A stretch of DNA of 64,000 nt from Pseudomonas flavescens. GTDB taxonomy: Bacteria; Pseudomonadota; Gammaproteobacteria; Pseudomonadales; Pseudomonadaceae. Of this stretch, positions 30,198-40,053 are shown one piece after another. The DNA lies in the NCBI RefSeq assembly GCF_013408425.1, contig NZ_JACBYV010000001.1, positions 4,464,001-4,528,000 on the forward strand, given 5' to 3'. A model generated the notes under the pieces. That model searched no databases. It saw only the letters and a list, made by a program, of their open reading frames with translations, and had not been told where the DNA came from. The position numbers and the translations under genes are program-made. Each line of letters begins with the position of its first letter. Within the stretch, counting starts at the first letter, position 1.

Positions 30198-31147
30198 ATG
30201 GCGATTCCCCGTGGATCGATAGGGCTCTGCGGTGGCGGTAGCGTCTCGCGCAGCAGTTCGTCCTGCAACCAGTCGACGAAGTTCTGCACCAGGCGCACCC
30301 GCCGCTTGCGCTCGGGCAGCACCACGTAATAGCCGAGCTCGGAGGTTACCGTGCGTCCGTCAACGCGGCTGAGCAACCCCTGGGCCAGTAGCTCGTCGAC
30401 CAGATGCCGCCAGCCGATGGCGACCCCCTGGCCGGCGATGGCGGCCTGGATCAGCAGGGTGTAGTTGTCGAAGCGCAGGCTGCCGGGGCTGGGCGTTTCG
30501 GCGATTCCCAGGGCGCGGAACAGGCCGTTCCAGTCGAACCAGCGCGAGCGGCTCTCCGGGCGCAGATGCAGCAGCGGCAGACGCGCCAGCAATTGATTGG
30601 CGCAGGCGCCCTGGCCGCTGAGCAGATGCGGACTGCACACCGCAAACACCTCCTCCTTGAACAACAGGTGTACCTGGCCGTTCTTCAGACGCCCGTCCCC
30701 GAAGGAAATGGCCACATCGATCTCCGCTGGCAGGCTGGTCATGTCACGCTCGCTGGTGACCAGGCTGACATCGACCTCCGGATACAGCTGATGAAAACGC
30801 TGCAGCCGTGGCATCAGCCAATAGGCGGCGAAGGCGAAGTCGGTGGCCACCTGCAGCACCTCATGCTGCTGTCGACCAACCACTGCCTCCAGACCGGCAC
30901 CCAGGGCCGCCAACCCCTCCTGTACCGGGCCCAGCAGGGTTTCGCCCGCCTCGGTCAGCACGATGCCACGGTACACGCGGTCGAACAGACGGGTCGCCAA
31001 CCGTTCTTCCAGCCGCTTGATCTGCTGGCTGATGGCCGGTTGGCTGCTGCCGAGCTCAGCCGCCGCGGCAGTGAAACTCAAGTGTCGCGCTGCGGACTCG
31101 AATACCCGCAGCACATCCAGAGAGACTCCCTCGAGCGCCTTAAGCAT
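30194..31147 (-). CDS. LysR regulator of choline-sulfate utilisation
   Basis: 317 aa. N-terminal HTH: SFTAAAAELGSSQPAISQQIKRLEERL; effector domain of the GcvA-like type with DVAISFGDGRL. Divergent from betC, as for the choline-sulfate utilisation LysR regulator in other pseudomonads and rhizobia, so betC is the likely target. A palindrome overlaps its own start codon, suggesting autorepression. Translationally coupled to the DOPA-dioxygenase-like gene downstream. Confidence 0.87.
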   Translation of the reverse strand: MLKALEGVSLDVLRVFESAARHLSFTAAAAELGSSQPAISQQIKRLEERLATRLFDRVYRGIVLTEAGETLLGPVQEGLAALGAGLEAVVGRQQHEVLQVATDFAFAAYWLMPRLQRFHQLYPEVDVSLVTSERDMTSLPAEIDVAISFGDGRLKNGQVHLLFKEEVFAVCSPHLLSGQGACANQLLARLPLLHLRPESRSRWFDWNGLFRALGIAETPSPGSLRFDNYTLLIQAAIAGQGVAIGWRHLVDELLAQGLLSRVDGRTVTSELGYYVVLPERKRRVRLVQNFVDWLQDELLRETLPPPQSPIDPRGIAI

Positions 31148-31160
31148 AAGCTGTGCTTAT
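31146..31160. promoter_or_regulatory. Palindromic operator at the LysR start, betC divergent region
   Basis: Perfect palindrome ATAAGC-TGT-GCTTAT overlapping the first codon of the LysR gene, 100 bp before betC. An extra half-site AAGCATAAGC is fused on its left. Likely binding site of the LysR regulator; assignment is by position. Confidence 0.55.
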
Positions 31161-31259
31161 CCTAGTCATGTACCTGATCCGGGTTTACCCATGCCTGGCG
31201 AGGCTGGATGATCGAAATAGCACTCTCGCATAAAACAAATATATGGAACACCAACCGCC

Positions 31260-32768
31260 ATGAAACGCCCGAACATCCTTTTCATCATGGCCGATCAGAT
31301 GGCCGCGCCACTGTTGCCACTGCACGACCCGGCTTCGCCGATCAAGGTGCCCAACCTGCAGCGTCTGGCCGCCGAGGGCGTGTTGTTCGATTCCGCCTAC
31401 TGCAACAGCCCGCTGTGCGCGCCATCGCGCTTCACCCTGGTCAGCGGCCAGTTGCCCAGCCAGATCGGTGCCTACGACAACGCCGCCGATTTTCCTGCCG
31501 ACATCCCCACCTACGCTCACTATCTGCGCCGCCTCGGCTACCGCACGGCGCTGTCCGGCAAGATGCACTTCTGCGGCCCCGATCAGTTGCACGGTTACGA
31601 AGAGCGCCTGACCAGCGACATCTACCCCGCCGACTACGGCTGGGCCGTGAACTGGGATGAGCCAGAAGTACGCGCCAGCTGGTACCACAACATGTCTTCG
31701 GTGCTGCAGGCCGGCCCTTGCGTGCGCACCAACCAGCTCGACTTCGACGAAGAGGTGGTGTTCAAGGCGCAGCAATACCTCTACGACCACGTGCGGGTAA
31801 CGCCGGATCAGCCGTTTTGCCTGACCGTATCGATGACCCATCCGCACGACCCGTACACCATCCCCGAGGAATACTGGGATCGCTACGACGATGACGACAT
31901 CCCCCTGCCCCGCCAGGTGATCGACCAGGCCGAGCAGGATCCTCATTCCCAGCGCCTGCTCAAGGTCATCGACCTGTGGGACAAGCCGCTGCCCGAGCAC
32001 AAGATCCGCGACGCGCGGCGCGCCTACTTCGGTGCCTGCAGCTACATCGACGACAACATCGGCAAGCTGCTCAAGACCCTCAAGGACTGCAAGCTGGCCG
32101 ACGACACCATCATCGTGTTCTCCGGCGATCATGGCGACATGCTTGGCGAGCGCGGCCTCTGGTACAAGATGCACTGGTTCGAGATGGCTGCCCGGGTACC
32201 GCTGCTGGTCCACGCACCGGCGCGATTCGCCGCGCACCGGGTCAGCCAGTCGGTGTCCACCGTCGACCTGCTGCCGACCCTGGTGGAGCTGGCGGGCGGC
32301 CAGGTCGAACCGGGCCTGGCGCTCGACGGCCGCTCGCTGCTGCCGCACCTGCTGGGCACTGGCGGCCACGACGAAGTGCTCGGCGAGTACATGGCCGAGG
32401 GCACCACCAGCCCGCTGATGATGATTCGCCGCGGCGAGTGGAAATTCATCTACTCCGAAGACGACCCGTTGCTGCTGTTCAACGTGGCGAACGATCCGCA
32501 GGAGCGCGAGAACCTCGCCCAGTCGTGGGACCATCGCCAGCAGGTCGAGTCGTTCCTCGACGAGGCACGCGGTCGTTGGGACATTCCCGCCATCCACCGG
32601 GCGACCCTGGCCAGTCAGCGGCGGCGGCGCCTGGTCGCCGAAGCCCTTACCCAAGGTGCGCTGAAAAGCTGGGATCACCAGCCGATCGTCGACGCCAGCG
32701 AGCAGTACATGCGCAACCACATCGACCTCGACGATCTGGAGCGCCGCGCTCGCTTCCCCCAACCGTGA
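31260..32768 (+). CDS. betC: Choline-sulfatase
   Basis: 502-aa type I sulfatase that hydrolyses choline-O-sulfate to choline and sulfate. The formylglycine motif is C53-A-P-S-R57 in NSPLCAPSRFTL, a Cys-type sulfatase needing a maturase. Metal ligands are in IMADQM (near residue 11) and FSGDHGDMLGE. The C-terminal segment SWDHQPIVDASEQYMRN is typical of BetC. No strong Shine-Dalgarno; the leader is A-rich (ATAAAACAAATATATGGAAC). The supply of choline feeds glycine betaine synthesis (betBA not in window). Confidence 0.94.
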   Translation: MKRPNILFIMADQMAAPLLPLHDPASPIKVPNLQRLAAEGVLFDSAYCNSPLCAPSRFTLVSGQLPSQIGAYDNAADFPADIPTYAHYLRRLGYRTALSGKMHFCGPDQLHGYEERLTSDIYPADYGWAVNWDEPEVRASWYHNMSSVLQAGPCVRTNQLDFDEEVVFKAQQYLYDHVRVTPDQPFCLTVSMTHPHDPYTIPEEYWDRYDDDDIPLPRQVIDQAEQDPHSQRLLKVIDLWDKPLPEHKIRDARRAYFGACSYIDDNIGKLLKTLKDCKLADDTIIVFSGDHGDMLGERGLWYKMHWFEMAARVPLLVHAPARFAAHRVSQSVSTVDLLPTLVELAGGQVEPGLALDGRSLLPHLLGTGGHDEVLGEYMAEGTTSPLMMIRRGEWKFIYSEDDPLLLFNVANDPQERENLAQSWDHRQQVESFLDEARGRWDIPAIHRATLASQRRRRLVAEALTQGALKSWDHQPIVDASEQYMRNHIDLDDLERRARFPQP

Positions 32769-32868
32769 TGCAGCGCGTCGGGTGACCCAGCGGAAAACCG
32801 CGGGAACCCGGCGCGCAGGCCTGCGTCGCATAGCCTGCCAACCTAGAAATCAACATAAGGAAATAGGC

Positions 32869-33798
32869 ATGAAGACATTCAAGACGGCTTTCGCCAGCAG
32901 CCTGTTCATGGCGGCCGCCCTCGCCTCCCAGGCCCACGCCGAAGATGCCAGCTGTGCCACGGTGAAGCTCGGCGACCCGGGCTGGAGCGACATCGCCGTG
33001 ACCAACGGCATCGCCAGCCTGGTGCTCGACGGCCTGGGTTACAAGGTGCAGACCCAGACCCTCGGCGTACCGATCATTTTCGCCGGCCTGCAGAAGGGCC
33101 AGGTCGACGTGTTCCTCGGCAACTGGATGCCAGCTCAGCAGGCCAACTACGACAAGTTCGTCGCCAACGGCAAGGTGGACAAGGTCGCGCAAAACCTCAA
33201 TGGCACCGAGTACACCCTGGCCGTGCCGACCTACGCCTATGACGCCGGGGTGAAAACCTTCGCCGACCTGGAAAAGCACGCCGACAAGTTCGGCCGCAAG
33301 ATCTACGGCATCGCGTCCGGCGCACCGGCCAACGAATCGATCAAGCAAATCATCGCCGCCAACGAGTTCGGCCTCAAGGACTGGACCCTGGTCGAGTCCA
33401 GCGAACAGGCCATGCTGGTGCAGGTCGGCCGCGCCGTGCGACGTGACGAGTTCGTCGCCTTCCTCGGTTGGACGCCACACCCGATGAACGTGCAGTACGA
33501 CATGAAGTACCTCAAGGGCGGCGAGAAGTACTTTGGCGAGAGCGGCAGCGTCAACACCTTGGCCCGCAAGGGCTACGCGGCGCAGTGCCCGAACGTGGGC
33601 AAGCTGCTGAGCAACCTGACCTTCACCCAGGACATGGAGAACGCCATCATGGACAAGGTATTGAGCAAACAGGCCAGCAACGACCAGGCCGTGAAGGACT
33701 GGCTCAAGGCCAACCCCGAGGTGATCGACGGCTGGTTGCAGGGCGTCACCACCCGCGATGGCGGCGATGCGGTCGCGGCGGTGAAGGCCAAGCTGTAA
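32869..33798 (+). CDS. choX: Choline/betaine ABC transporter substrate-binding protein
   Basis: 309 aa from the ATG at 32869 (AAGGAAA 7 nt upstream). Signal peptide MKTFKTAFASSLFMAAALASQAHA, then an OpuAC-type domain with VKLGDPGWSDIAVTNGIAS and VFLGNWMPAQ, the choline-binding ChoX pattern. No permease or ATPase gene lies next to it, so it probably serves a transporter encoded elsewhere. It follows betC by 100 bp and is likely coregulated. Confidence 0.9.
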   Translation: MKTFKTAFASSLFMAAALASQAHAEDASCATVKLGDPGWSDIAVTNGIASLVLDGLGYKVQTQTLGVPIIFAGLQKGQVDVFLGNWMPAQQANYDKFVANGKVDKVAQNLNGTEYTLAVPTYAYDAGVKTFADLEKHADKFGRKIYGIASGAPANESIKQIIAANEFGLKDWTLVESSEQAMLVQVGRAVRRDEFVAFLGWTPHPMNVQYDMKYLKGGEKYFGESGSVNTLARKGYAAQCPNVGKLLSNLTFTQDMENAIMDKVLSKQASNDQAVKDWLKANPEVIDGWLQGVTTRDGGDAVAAVKAKL

Positions 33799-33809
33799 GG
33801 CAGTTAAAA

Positions 33810-33883
33810 GGCGATAGCGGACCTTCGATTTGGTGGGCTAAAGCCCACCAATTGGCCCCCGACTACGAACGGCTGCTTTCGCC
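33810..33883. repeat. 74-bp REP element, copy 2 of the 17.2-kb element
   Basis: Arms GGCGATAGC (33810-33818) and GCTTTCGCC (33875-33883), single hairpin GGTGGGCTAAAGCCCACC. Sequence equals copy 1 at 17237-17352 minus 42 bp containing the second REP. Starts 11 bp after the choX stop. Confidence 0.85.
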
Positions 33884-33986
33884 TTTCCAAAGCCATACAC
33901 GCGATGCACTCGAACAATCCGGGAAATCATGAGTAAAGCCTCTGTTACTCTGCTTGCCACCTGATCACCCGCCTCCGAGCGAACGC

Positions 33987-35552
33987 ATGCGCTTACCCAG
34001 CCGTTACAGCCTGTTGCCCTTCCTGCTCTGGTGGCCGAGTGTCACCCGGCGCACCCTGGGTACGGATCTGCTGGTCGGGCTCAGCGGTGCCATTCTGGCC
34101 TTGCCGCAATCGATCGCCTACGCACTGATCGCCGGGTTGCCAGCAGAGTACGGGCTGTACGCAGCCATCGTGCCGGTGATCATCGCCTGCCTGTGGGGCT
34201 CGTCGTGGCACCTGATCGGCGGGCCGACTGCGGCCATTTCCATCGTCCTGTTCACCAGCGTCAGCCCCATGGCCAGGCCCGGCAGCGAGGAGTTCGTCGC
34301 GCTGGTGCTGGTACTGACCTTTCTCGCCGGGCTTTTCCAATGGCTGCTGGGGCTGCTGCGCTTCGGCAATCTGGTCAACTTCGTCTCGCCCTCGGTGGTA
34401 CTTGGCTTCACCCTCGGCGCCGCCGTGGTGATCGCGCTCGGTCAGCTACCCAACCTGCTGGGCCTGCAGGTCGACAGCCAGCGCACTGCCGTGGCGACGC
34501 TGCTCAACCTCTTCCAGCACCTCGACCAGGCCGACTGGCACGCCGTGCTGGTGGCAATCTTCACCCTGGCGGTGAGCCTGCTGTGCCGGCGCCTGTGGCC
34601 GCGCTTGCCGGCGCTGCTGATCGGCGTGATCGCCGGTAGCCTGCTGGTTGCCGCGCTGCCGGGGTTCTTCGCCAGCATCACCCTGGTCAACGCTTTCGAA
34701 GGCAAACTGCCGCCGCTCACCACCCTGCACGTCGAGATCAACAGCCTGTTGCAACTGCTGCCCGCCGCCATCGCCTGCGGCATGCTCGGGCTGGTCACCA
34801 GCCTGTCCATCGCCCGCTCCCTGGCGAGCAAATCCCAGCAGGTGCTGGACGCCAATCAGGAGGTGCGTGCCCAGGGCCTGTCCAACCTGATCGGTCCCTG
34901 GTTCTCCGGCTCGATGTCGGCTGGTTCCTTCACCCGCTCGGCGCTGAACCTGCAAGGCGGCGCCACTTCGCCACTGGCCGGGGTGTTCTCTGCACTGCTG
35001 GTGGGGGCGTTCGCGCTGTTCTGCGCCGCGCTGATCGCCCACATCGCCTTGCCCAGCATGGCGGCGGCGATTCTGCTGATCTGCTGGGGGCTGGTGGATG
35101 TCGCCGGGGTCCGCGCGCTGCTGCGCGTCAGCCGTTCAGAGTTCGTGGTGATGCTGCTGACCCTGCTGGCCACGCTGCTGCTGGAGCTGCAAACGGCGAT
35201 CTACGCGGGCGTGCTGGCCTCGCTGTTCTTCTACCTCAAACGCACCTCGCAACCGCGCTTCAAATACACCCGCGACGGTGATGACGAACAGCTGCGCCTG
35301 GAGGGCTCGATCTTTTTCGGTGCCTGCCACTACGTGCAGCAGGTGCTGCAACTGAGCCGTGGGGAGCGGGTGGTGGTCGATGCCAGGCACATCAACTTCA
35401 TCGATTACGCCGGCGTGGAAATGCTCCACCTGGAAGCCCGCCGCCTGCACACCCAGAACCGCCAACTGGTCCTGCGCCACGCTCGCCCTCACGTGATCGA
35501 AGAAATCCAGAAACTCGAAGGCCCCACCTGTCCCGTGCAATTCGAAGATTGA
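33987..35552 (+). CDS. SulP-family anion permease with STAS domain
   Basis: 521 aa from the ATG at 33987 (a TTG 33 nt upstream is possible; neither has a strong ribosome site). Multi-helix SulP core starting with DLLVGLSGAILALPQSIAYALIAGLPAEYGLYAA. A C-terminal STAS domain (about residues 440-515) has RVVVDARHINFIDYAGVEML. Next to betC and choX, it may import choline sulfate or handle the released sulfate; this neighbourhood is also known in P. putida. Exact substrate unproven. Confidence 0.85.
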   Translation: MRLPSRYSLLPFLLWWPSVTRRTLGTDLLVGLSGAILALPQSIAYALIAGLPAEYGLYAAIVPVIIACLWGSSWHLIGGPTAAISIVLFTSVSPMARPGSEEFVALVLVLTFLAGLFQWLLGLLRFGNLVNFVSPSVVLGFTLGAAVVIALGQLPNLLGLQVDSQRTAVATLLNLFQHLDQADWHAVLVAIFTLAVSLLCRRLWPRLPALLIGVIAGSLLVAALPGFFASITLVNAFEGKLPPLTTLHVEINSLLQLLPAAIACGMLGLVTSLSIARSLASKSQQVLDANQEVRAQGLSNLIGPWFSGSMSAGSFTRSALNLQGGATSPLAGVFSALLVGAFALFCAALIAHIALPSMAAAILLICWGLVDVAGVRALLRVSRSEFVVMLLTLLATLLLELQTAIYAGVLASLFFYLKRTSQPRFKYTRDGDDEQLRLEGSIFFGACHYVQQVLQLSRGERVVVDARHINFIDYAGVEMLHLEARRLHTQNRQLVLRHARPHVIEEIQKLEGPTCPVQFED

Positions 35553-35642
35553 ACAAGGCCAATGCCATCGCTGGCATCGAGCGCAGTGATACCCAGGAAG
35601 CGATAATTGACCTCACCCCAGGCTCGCCTAGTACCAACGATC

Positions 35643-35690
35643 CTGTAGGAGCCGGCTTGCCGGCGATCAACCGCAAGCCGGCTCCTACAG
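35643..35690. repeat. Facing pair of GTAGGAGCCGGCTTG REPs
   Basis: CTGTAGGAGCCGGCTTG (35643-35659) and its exact reverse complement (35674-35690), 14-bp loop. Located between the convergent SulP and MFS genes, where it could act as a bidirectional terminator. Confidence 0.85.
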
Positions 35691-35711
35691 GGCTACGGAA
35701 GGCGAGGGCTC

Positions 35712-36962
35712 CTAACGCCAGCCGTGGCGGCGAAAATAACGCCACACCAACACCAGCGCCGCCAGCCCCAGGGCCCCGGCACAGATGAACAAACCGTCGT
35801 AGCCCAGGGCCTTGGCGAGCACGCCGCTGGCGGCACCGACGAAGCCGCCGAGCAGAATCTGCGTGGAGGCCTGCAGGGTGAAATCGGCACCCTCGTGACC
35901 GGCGCGGCACTGGCGCATCATCGCGGCAAACAGGGCCACCGTGGACAAACCATCGGCTGCCTGCTCGAACAGCGTCAACGCGTACACCAGGGCTGCATCA
36001 CCGCCACGGCTCACCAGCAGCGCCAACGTGGCAAGGCTCAGCGCCTGCAGCGCGCCGAAGATCAGCAACGCACGCAGCACGCCCAGACGCGCATACAGCA
36101 GCCCACCCAGCAGCGCGCCGCCGATGCCGACCAGGCTGCTGATCAGTGTCAATTGCCCCAGTTCCGCGTTGCTCCAGCCCTGATCCACCAGCATCGGTTT
36201 GATCATCGGCGACCCCAGTGCGTCACCGAGCTTGAAGGTCAGCACCACCGCCAGCCACAACGCCATGCCCGGTAGCGCCAGCAGCCCACGATAATGGTGC
36301 AGCAACAGGCTCGGCCCAACCGGTTCGACCCCGGCAACCCGAGGAGGCAGATGGCGCGCTTCAGCGAAGCGCCAGATCGGCACCAGCGTCAACGCCAGCA
36401 GAGCCGCCAGCCAGAGCAGCGACAGGTTCCAGCCGACGCGGTCGATGACCAGCAACAGGCCGCTGCCGCTGATGATCATCCCCACCTTGTAGCCACCGAC
36501 CTGCAGGCTGTTGCCGAGCCCGCGCCAGCGCTCCGGCAGCAGGCGCACGGTCAGGCCGTCGGTGGCGATGTCCTGGGTCGCCGCCGCCAGATTGACCAGC
36601 ACCAGCAGGCCGAGCAGCAGCGGCAGATGGGCGCCGAACAGGGCATCGGGCGAGAGCAGCGCCAACGCCAGCAGAATCAGCAGCACGCCGCTCTGCAGCG
36701 GCAGGATCCAGCCACGATGATGGCCCAGGCGGCGCGACGACAGACGATCCACCCAGGGCGCCCACAGCACCTTGAGCAACCAGGGCAATGCCAGCAGCTT
36801 GAGCAGGCCGATCAGCGCCAGATCCACGCCGTGCTGACGTAGCAGCACCGGCAGCGCATGGGCGATCAGCCCGGATGGTAAACCCTGAGCGCAGTACAAC
36901 GACGCCAGCAGCACCAGCGTGGCACCCGCCGGGCGGCGCAGATCGGAAGACGTGGACGACAT
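35712..36962 (-). CDS. MFS transporter, AmpG/acetyl-CoA-transporter-like
   Basis: 416 aa from the ATG at 36962 (11 codons of extra open frame upstream). Twelve membrane helices. ASLYCAQGLPSGLIAHALPVLL and DIATDGLTVRLLPERWRGLGNSLQ are typical of the AmpG-like MFS group; QDIATDG is the diagnostic part. Group members carry muropeptides, siderophore-related compounds or acetyl-CoA; the substrate here is unknown. Standalone gene, convergent with the SulP gene. Confidence 0.82.
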   Translation of the reverse strand: MSSTSSDLRRPAGATLVLLASLYCAQGLPSGLIAHALPVLLRQHGVDLALIGLLKLLALPWLLKVLWAPWVDRLSSRRLGHHRGWILPLQSGVLLILLALALLSPDALFGAHLPLLLGLLVLVNLAAATQDIATDGLTVRLLPERWRGLGNSLQVGGYKVGMIISGSGLLLVIDRVGWNLSLLWLAALLALTLVPIWRFAEARHLPPRVAGVEPVGPSLLLHHYRGLLALPGMALWLAVVLTFKLGDALGSPMIKPMLVDQGWSNAELGQLTLISSLVGIGGALLGGLLYARLGVLRALLIFGALQALSLATLALLVSRGGDAALVYALTLFEQAADGLSTVALFAAMMRQCRAGHEGADFTLQASTQILLGGFVGAASGVLAKALGYDGLFICAGALGLAALVLVWRYFRRHGWR

Positions 36963-37177
36963 GAACGAGTCCGCAGCATGTGAGCGGCGCAGCATAGCGC
37001 AGGCTTGAAAGCGGCAGCAGCCATGTCATGATCCGGTAACAACTCGATACCCGAAAAGCGCGCGCCAGACGAACATCGCCGCTGCGCTCCTGTCTACTCG
37101 CCTATCACCCTTTCACGCCACGCTGCCGCCCCTGTGCAGGGGCCGCGGCGTCACGTTTTCGAGCAGTGCGGAGATCC

Positions 37178-38080
37178 ATGGCCACATCACTTATCCACAC
37201 CCTGCGCCGCCGCTGGTTCAGCCTGAGCCTGCTGCTGTGTCTGGCCGTCGGCCTGCCGGTCGGCTGCGCCAAGCTGGAACAGAAGGAGCGCGAACTGGTG
37301 TTCCGCATCGAACCGGGCACCGCCAGCTGGTTCAGCGGCCTGCCCGCTGGTGTCGAGGAAATGACCCTCAGCGCGCCGCAGTTCGGGGACAAGCAGAACA
37401 TTCACGCCTGGTGGTGGCCCGCGCAGAAGGCTGACGCCCCCACACTGCTGTACCTGCACGGCTCGCGCTGGAACCTCACCGGCCAGATGTTCCGCATCGA
37501 GCAGCTGCACGCCATGGGTTTCTCGGTACTGGCCATCGACTACCGTGGTTTTGGCGAGAGCCTCGGCGAACTGCCCTCCGAGCGCACCATTTACGAAGAC
37601 GCCGAGATCGCCTGGCAGCGTCTCACCGAACTGCAGCCTGATCCTGCCAAACGCTTCGTCTACGGCCACTCCCTGGGCGGCGCCGTAGCGGTCAACCTCA
37701 CCGAATCCCTGGGCCGCGATCGCCACACACCGCCGCTGGCCGGGCTGATCATCGAGTCGACCTTCACCAACCTGGCCGACGCGGCGACCGAAGTAGCCGC
37801 CGAGTACACATCGCTACCGGTGCACTGGCTGCTGTCGCAGAAATTCGATTCGCTGAGCAAGATCGGCGACATCAAGGTGCCCGTACTCATCGCCCACGGC
37901 ACCAATGATCGCTATATCCCACAGCGGTTCAGCGAAAGCCTCTATCAGGCCGCCAACGAACCCAAGCGCCTGCTGCTGATCGACGGTGGCAACCACAACA
38001 ACAGCCTCCGCACCGGCAGCAGCGAGTACCGGGAAGCGATTCGTACCCTGTTCGCGCCGAAGGTGGTTGGCAGGGGCTAG
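37178..38080 (+). CDS. Membrane-anchored alpha/beta hydrolase (S33-like)
   Basis: 300 aa from the ATG at 37178 (GGAG 4-5 nt upstream). Hydrophobic N-terminus SLSLLLCLAVGLPVGC ends in a Cys in a lipobox-like but imperfect context. The hydrolase fold has YLHGSRWNLTG, nucleophile Ser in VYGHSLGGAVAV, Asp in IAHGTNDRYIP and His in DGGNHNNSL. Close to bacterial relatives of BEM46/ABHD13 serine hydrolases. Substrate unknown. Confidence 0.85.
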   Translation: MATSLIHTLRRRWFSLSLLLCLAVGLPVGCAKLEQKERELVFRIEPGTASWFSGLPAGVEEMTLSAPQFGDKQNIHAWWWPAQKADAPTLLYLHGSRWNLTGQMFRIEQLHAMGFSVLAIDYRGFGESLGELPSERTIYEDAEIAWQRLTELQPDPAKRFVYGHSLGGAVAVNLTESLGRDRHTPPLAGLIIESTFTNLADAATEVAAEYTSLPVHWLLSQKFDSLSKIGDIKVPVLIAHGTNDRYIPQRFSESLYQAANEPKRLLLIDGGNHNNSLRTGSSEYREAIRTLFAPKVVGRG

Positions 38081-38209
38081 GGTTCCTGCAGAGACCGGCA
38101 TGAATGGCTGAAGGGCGAGCACCACAAGATGCGGCTTGGGGTATTGTGCGCTGCTTGCAACTCGCCCCGCCCTGCGAACGATCTGACAGTGGCGCACAAG
38201 GAAGTCGGC

Positions 38210-39151
38210 ATGCTGATTGGCCATCGCTACGAACGCACCCCGAGGGGCGATCTGCACATCCACTCGCGCAATCTGGTGATGAATACCGCAGTCCCGCTCA
38301 TGGGAGCGATCGCATTCGCGGCGCCAGTGGCATTCGTGGCGTTCGCAGTTACCAGTGACTCTTCGCCCTTGTCGAGCATGGATCCACTGTCGGCATTGCT
38401 GATAGTGCTCGGGCTGTTGCTGTTGCCTGCCCTCGGCCTGGTCGTCACGGTCTACACCGGCATGCGAGAGAGCTTGCTGCTGTCGCGACTCGACGGTGAA
38501 GGCAAACGCCGCACGCGAAATTTCTTCGGCCGCCGCGAGCGGGTGCACGATGCTTTCCGGATCGACGCCGCCAAACGCCTCGAACTACGCCGCCGCGAAG
38601 GCGCGGAGCCTGCCCATACGCAACTGTGGCTGGTGATGCGCGACGGCACCGAGCACCGGCTGACGACCAACAACGTGCCTGTCATACCGGGCAGCGAACG
38701 CACTGAACTATGGCTGCGCGAATTGGCCGAGTACCTGCAGCTGGCAGTACCGACCGACGTCATCGATCCTGCGACAGTCAAAGCGCGGACCATCTACGAG
38801 CCGACACCGGCGCCAACCAGCAAAGGTGCCAGGGCTGCCAAGGGGTCAACGCCACCGGCAGACAAGCACGAGACCTTCAGCACGCCCGCCCGCGGCTTCT
38901 GCGCTCTGCTGGGCGCCTTCCTGACCGTGTTCGAACTCAATCACATCATCGTGCTGGTGCCTGCGCTATTCAACGGACGCCTGCGCGCCAGCGGTTTTCG
39001 AACGGGATCGCATACCTTCTACTGGGCCGAACAGCCATTCGTCTTCTCGTTCAACCTGCTGGTGGGTTTCGCCGAGGTGCTGATCATCGGCACGATCGCC
39101 TGGGGTTGCCTGCGCGTGGCGATCACGGCGCGACTGAAATCCACCCCGTGA
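38210..39151 (+). CDS. Uncharacterised four-helix membrane protein
   Basis: 313 aa from the ATG at 38210, which has AAGGAAG 5 nt upstream. Two N-terminal membrane helices (GAIAFAAPVAFVAFAV and LIVLGLLLLPALGLVV). Next comes a cytoplasmic PH-like stretch with LRRREGAEPAHTQLWLVMRDGTEHRL, then a polar linker and two C-terminal helices (FCALLGAFLTVFELNHIIVLV and FNLLVGFAEVLIIGTIAWG). I do not recognise the family. It is the first of three consecutive uncharacterised envelope genes on the plus strand; the gap to the next is about 250 bp. Confidence 0.65.
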   Translation: MLIGHRYERTPRGDLHIHSRNLVMNTAVPLMGAIAFAAPVAFVAFAVTSDSSPLSSMDPLSALLIVLGLLLLPALGLVVTVYTGMRESLLLSRLDGEGKRRTRNFFGRRERVHDAFRIDAAKRLELRRREGAEPAHTQLWLVMRDGTEHRLTTNNVPVIPGSERTELWLRELAEYLQLAVPTDVIDPATVKARTIYEPTPAPTSKGARAAKGSTPPADKHETFSTPARGFCALLGAFLTVFELNHIIVLVPALFNGRLRASGFRTGSHTFYWAEQPFVFSFNLLVGFAEVLIIGTIAWGCLRVAITARLKSTP

Positions 39152-39402
39152 GCGGCGGATCGACGATCAGGTGCACGATTCAATACGCAGATGATGCGCA
39201 GCACGCTCAACTGCCAAACCGTTCATGATCTGAAGCCTTCCTGGCCAATCGACAGCGGCGCCTGGTTATAATCGCACCCAGCTACATTGGAATGATGTCG
39301 CCAAGGATTGGTGTGCTACGCCCTCGCTTCACACCTTGTGTTCATTACAGGCCCCGTCGGTCAGTCAGACCCGATGGCGCTGCCCTGCACGCGAGTGTAC
39401 TG

Positions 39403-40053
39403 ATGTCCCTGCTCCGCAATCTCTGCAGCTCTATGCTGCTGCTCAACCTGGTTGGCTGCTACAGCCTGTCGCCCATCGATATCGACAAGAGCCTTCGCCC
39501 TGCCGAAGGCGGTGCCACCAGCTATCTGGTCGGCGTGGTCGGCGTCTGGCCGGATGCCAAGTACTCGCCCCACGAACAAAGCATCCTGCTACGCCAGAAG
39601 GGCGGCGGCGGTTCAGCCTCCGCACGTCTGCGCAACAACGTTCATCTGCGTACCACGCGGGATATCCGCGATGGCCGCCGCGGCATCGGTACGCTGTTCG
39701 TGATGCCACTCAAACCCGGTCGCTACGAACTGTACAACGTGCTGTTTCGTCGCGGCGACGGTACCGGATGGAAGCGCGAAGACTTCTCCATCCCACTCCA
39801 GCTGGAGCCCGGCAAGGCTTACTACATAGGCGACTTCCGTGCCGCCTGCATTGACCTCAACGCCAGGTGCTCGTTTATCCACAGCTACCACGCCGAGCGT
39901 GATCAGGCCCTGGTCACCAGCAAGCACCCCGAATTGCCACCGCTGCAAGTACTCGAGCTGAAGCACATGGATGGCGCCTATCCCGCCATGTTCGATAGCG
40001 ACACCGAGAATGCCGCAATCTTCAAATCGGTTCTTTCGGGGCAGCTCAGATGA
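39403..40053 (+). CDS. Uncharacterised lipoprotein
   Basis: 216 aa from the ATG at 39403, chosen because it gives a clean lipoprotein signal (MLLLNLVGC, Cys at +1 of a LVGC lipobox). The mature part has ATSYLVGVVGVWPDAKYSP and FVMPLKPGRYELYNVLFRRGDG, resembling small DUF2846-like or carboxypeptidase-like beta-sandwich folds, but I cannot assign a family. Stop overlaps the next lipoprotein gene by 4 bp (ATGA), so the two are made together. Confidence 0.6.
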   Translation: MSLLRNLCSSMLLLNLVGCYSLSPIDIDKSLRPAEGGATSYLVGVVGVWPDAKYSPHEQSILLRQKGGGGSASARLRNNVHLRTTRDIRDGRRGIGTLFVMPLKPGRYELYNVLFRRGDGTGWKREDFSIPLQLEPGKAYYIGDFRAACIDLNARCSFIHSYHAERDQALVTSKHPELPPLQVLELKHMDGAYPAMFDSDTENAAIFKSVLSGQLR

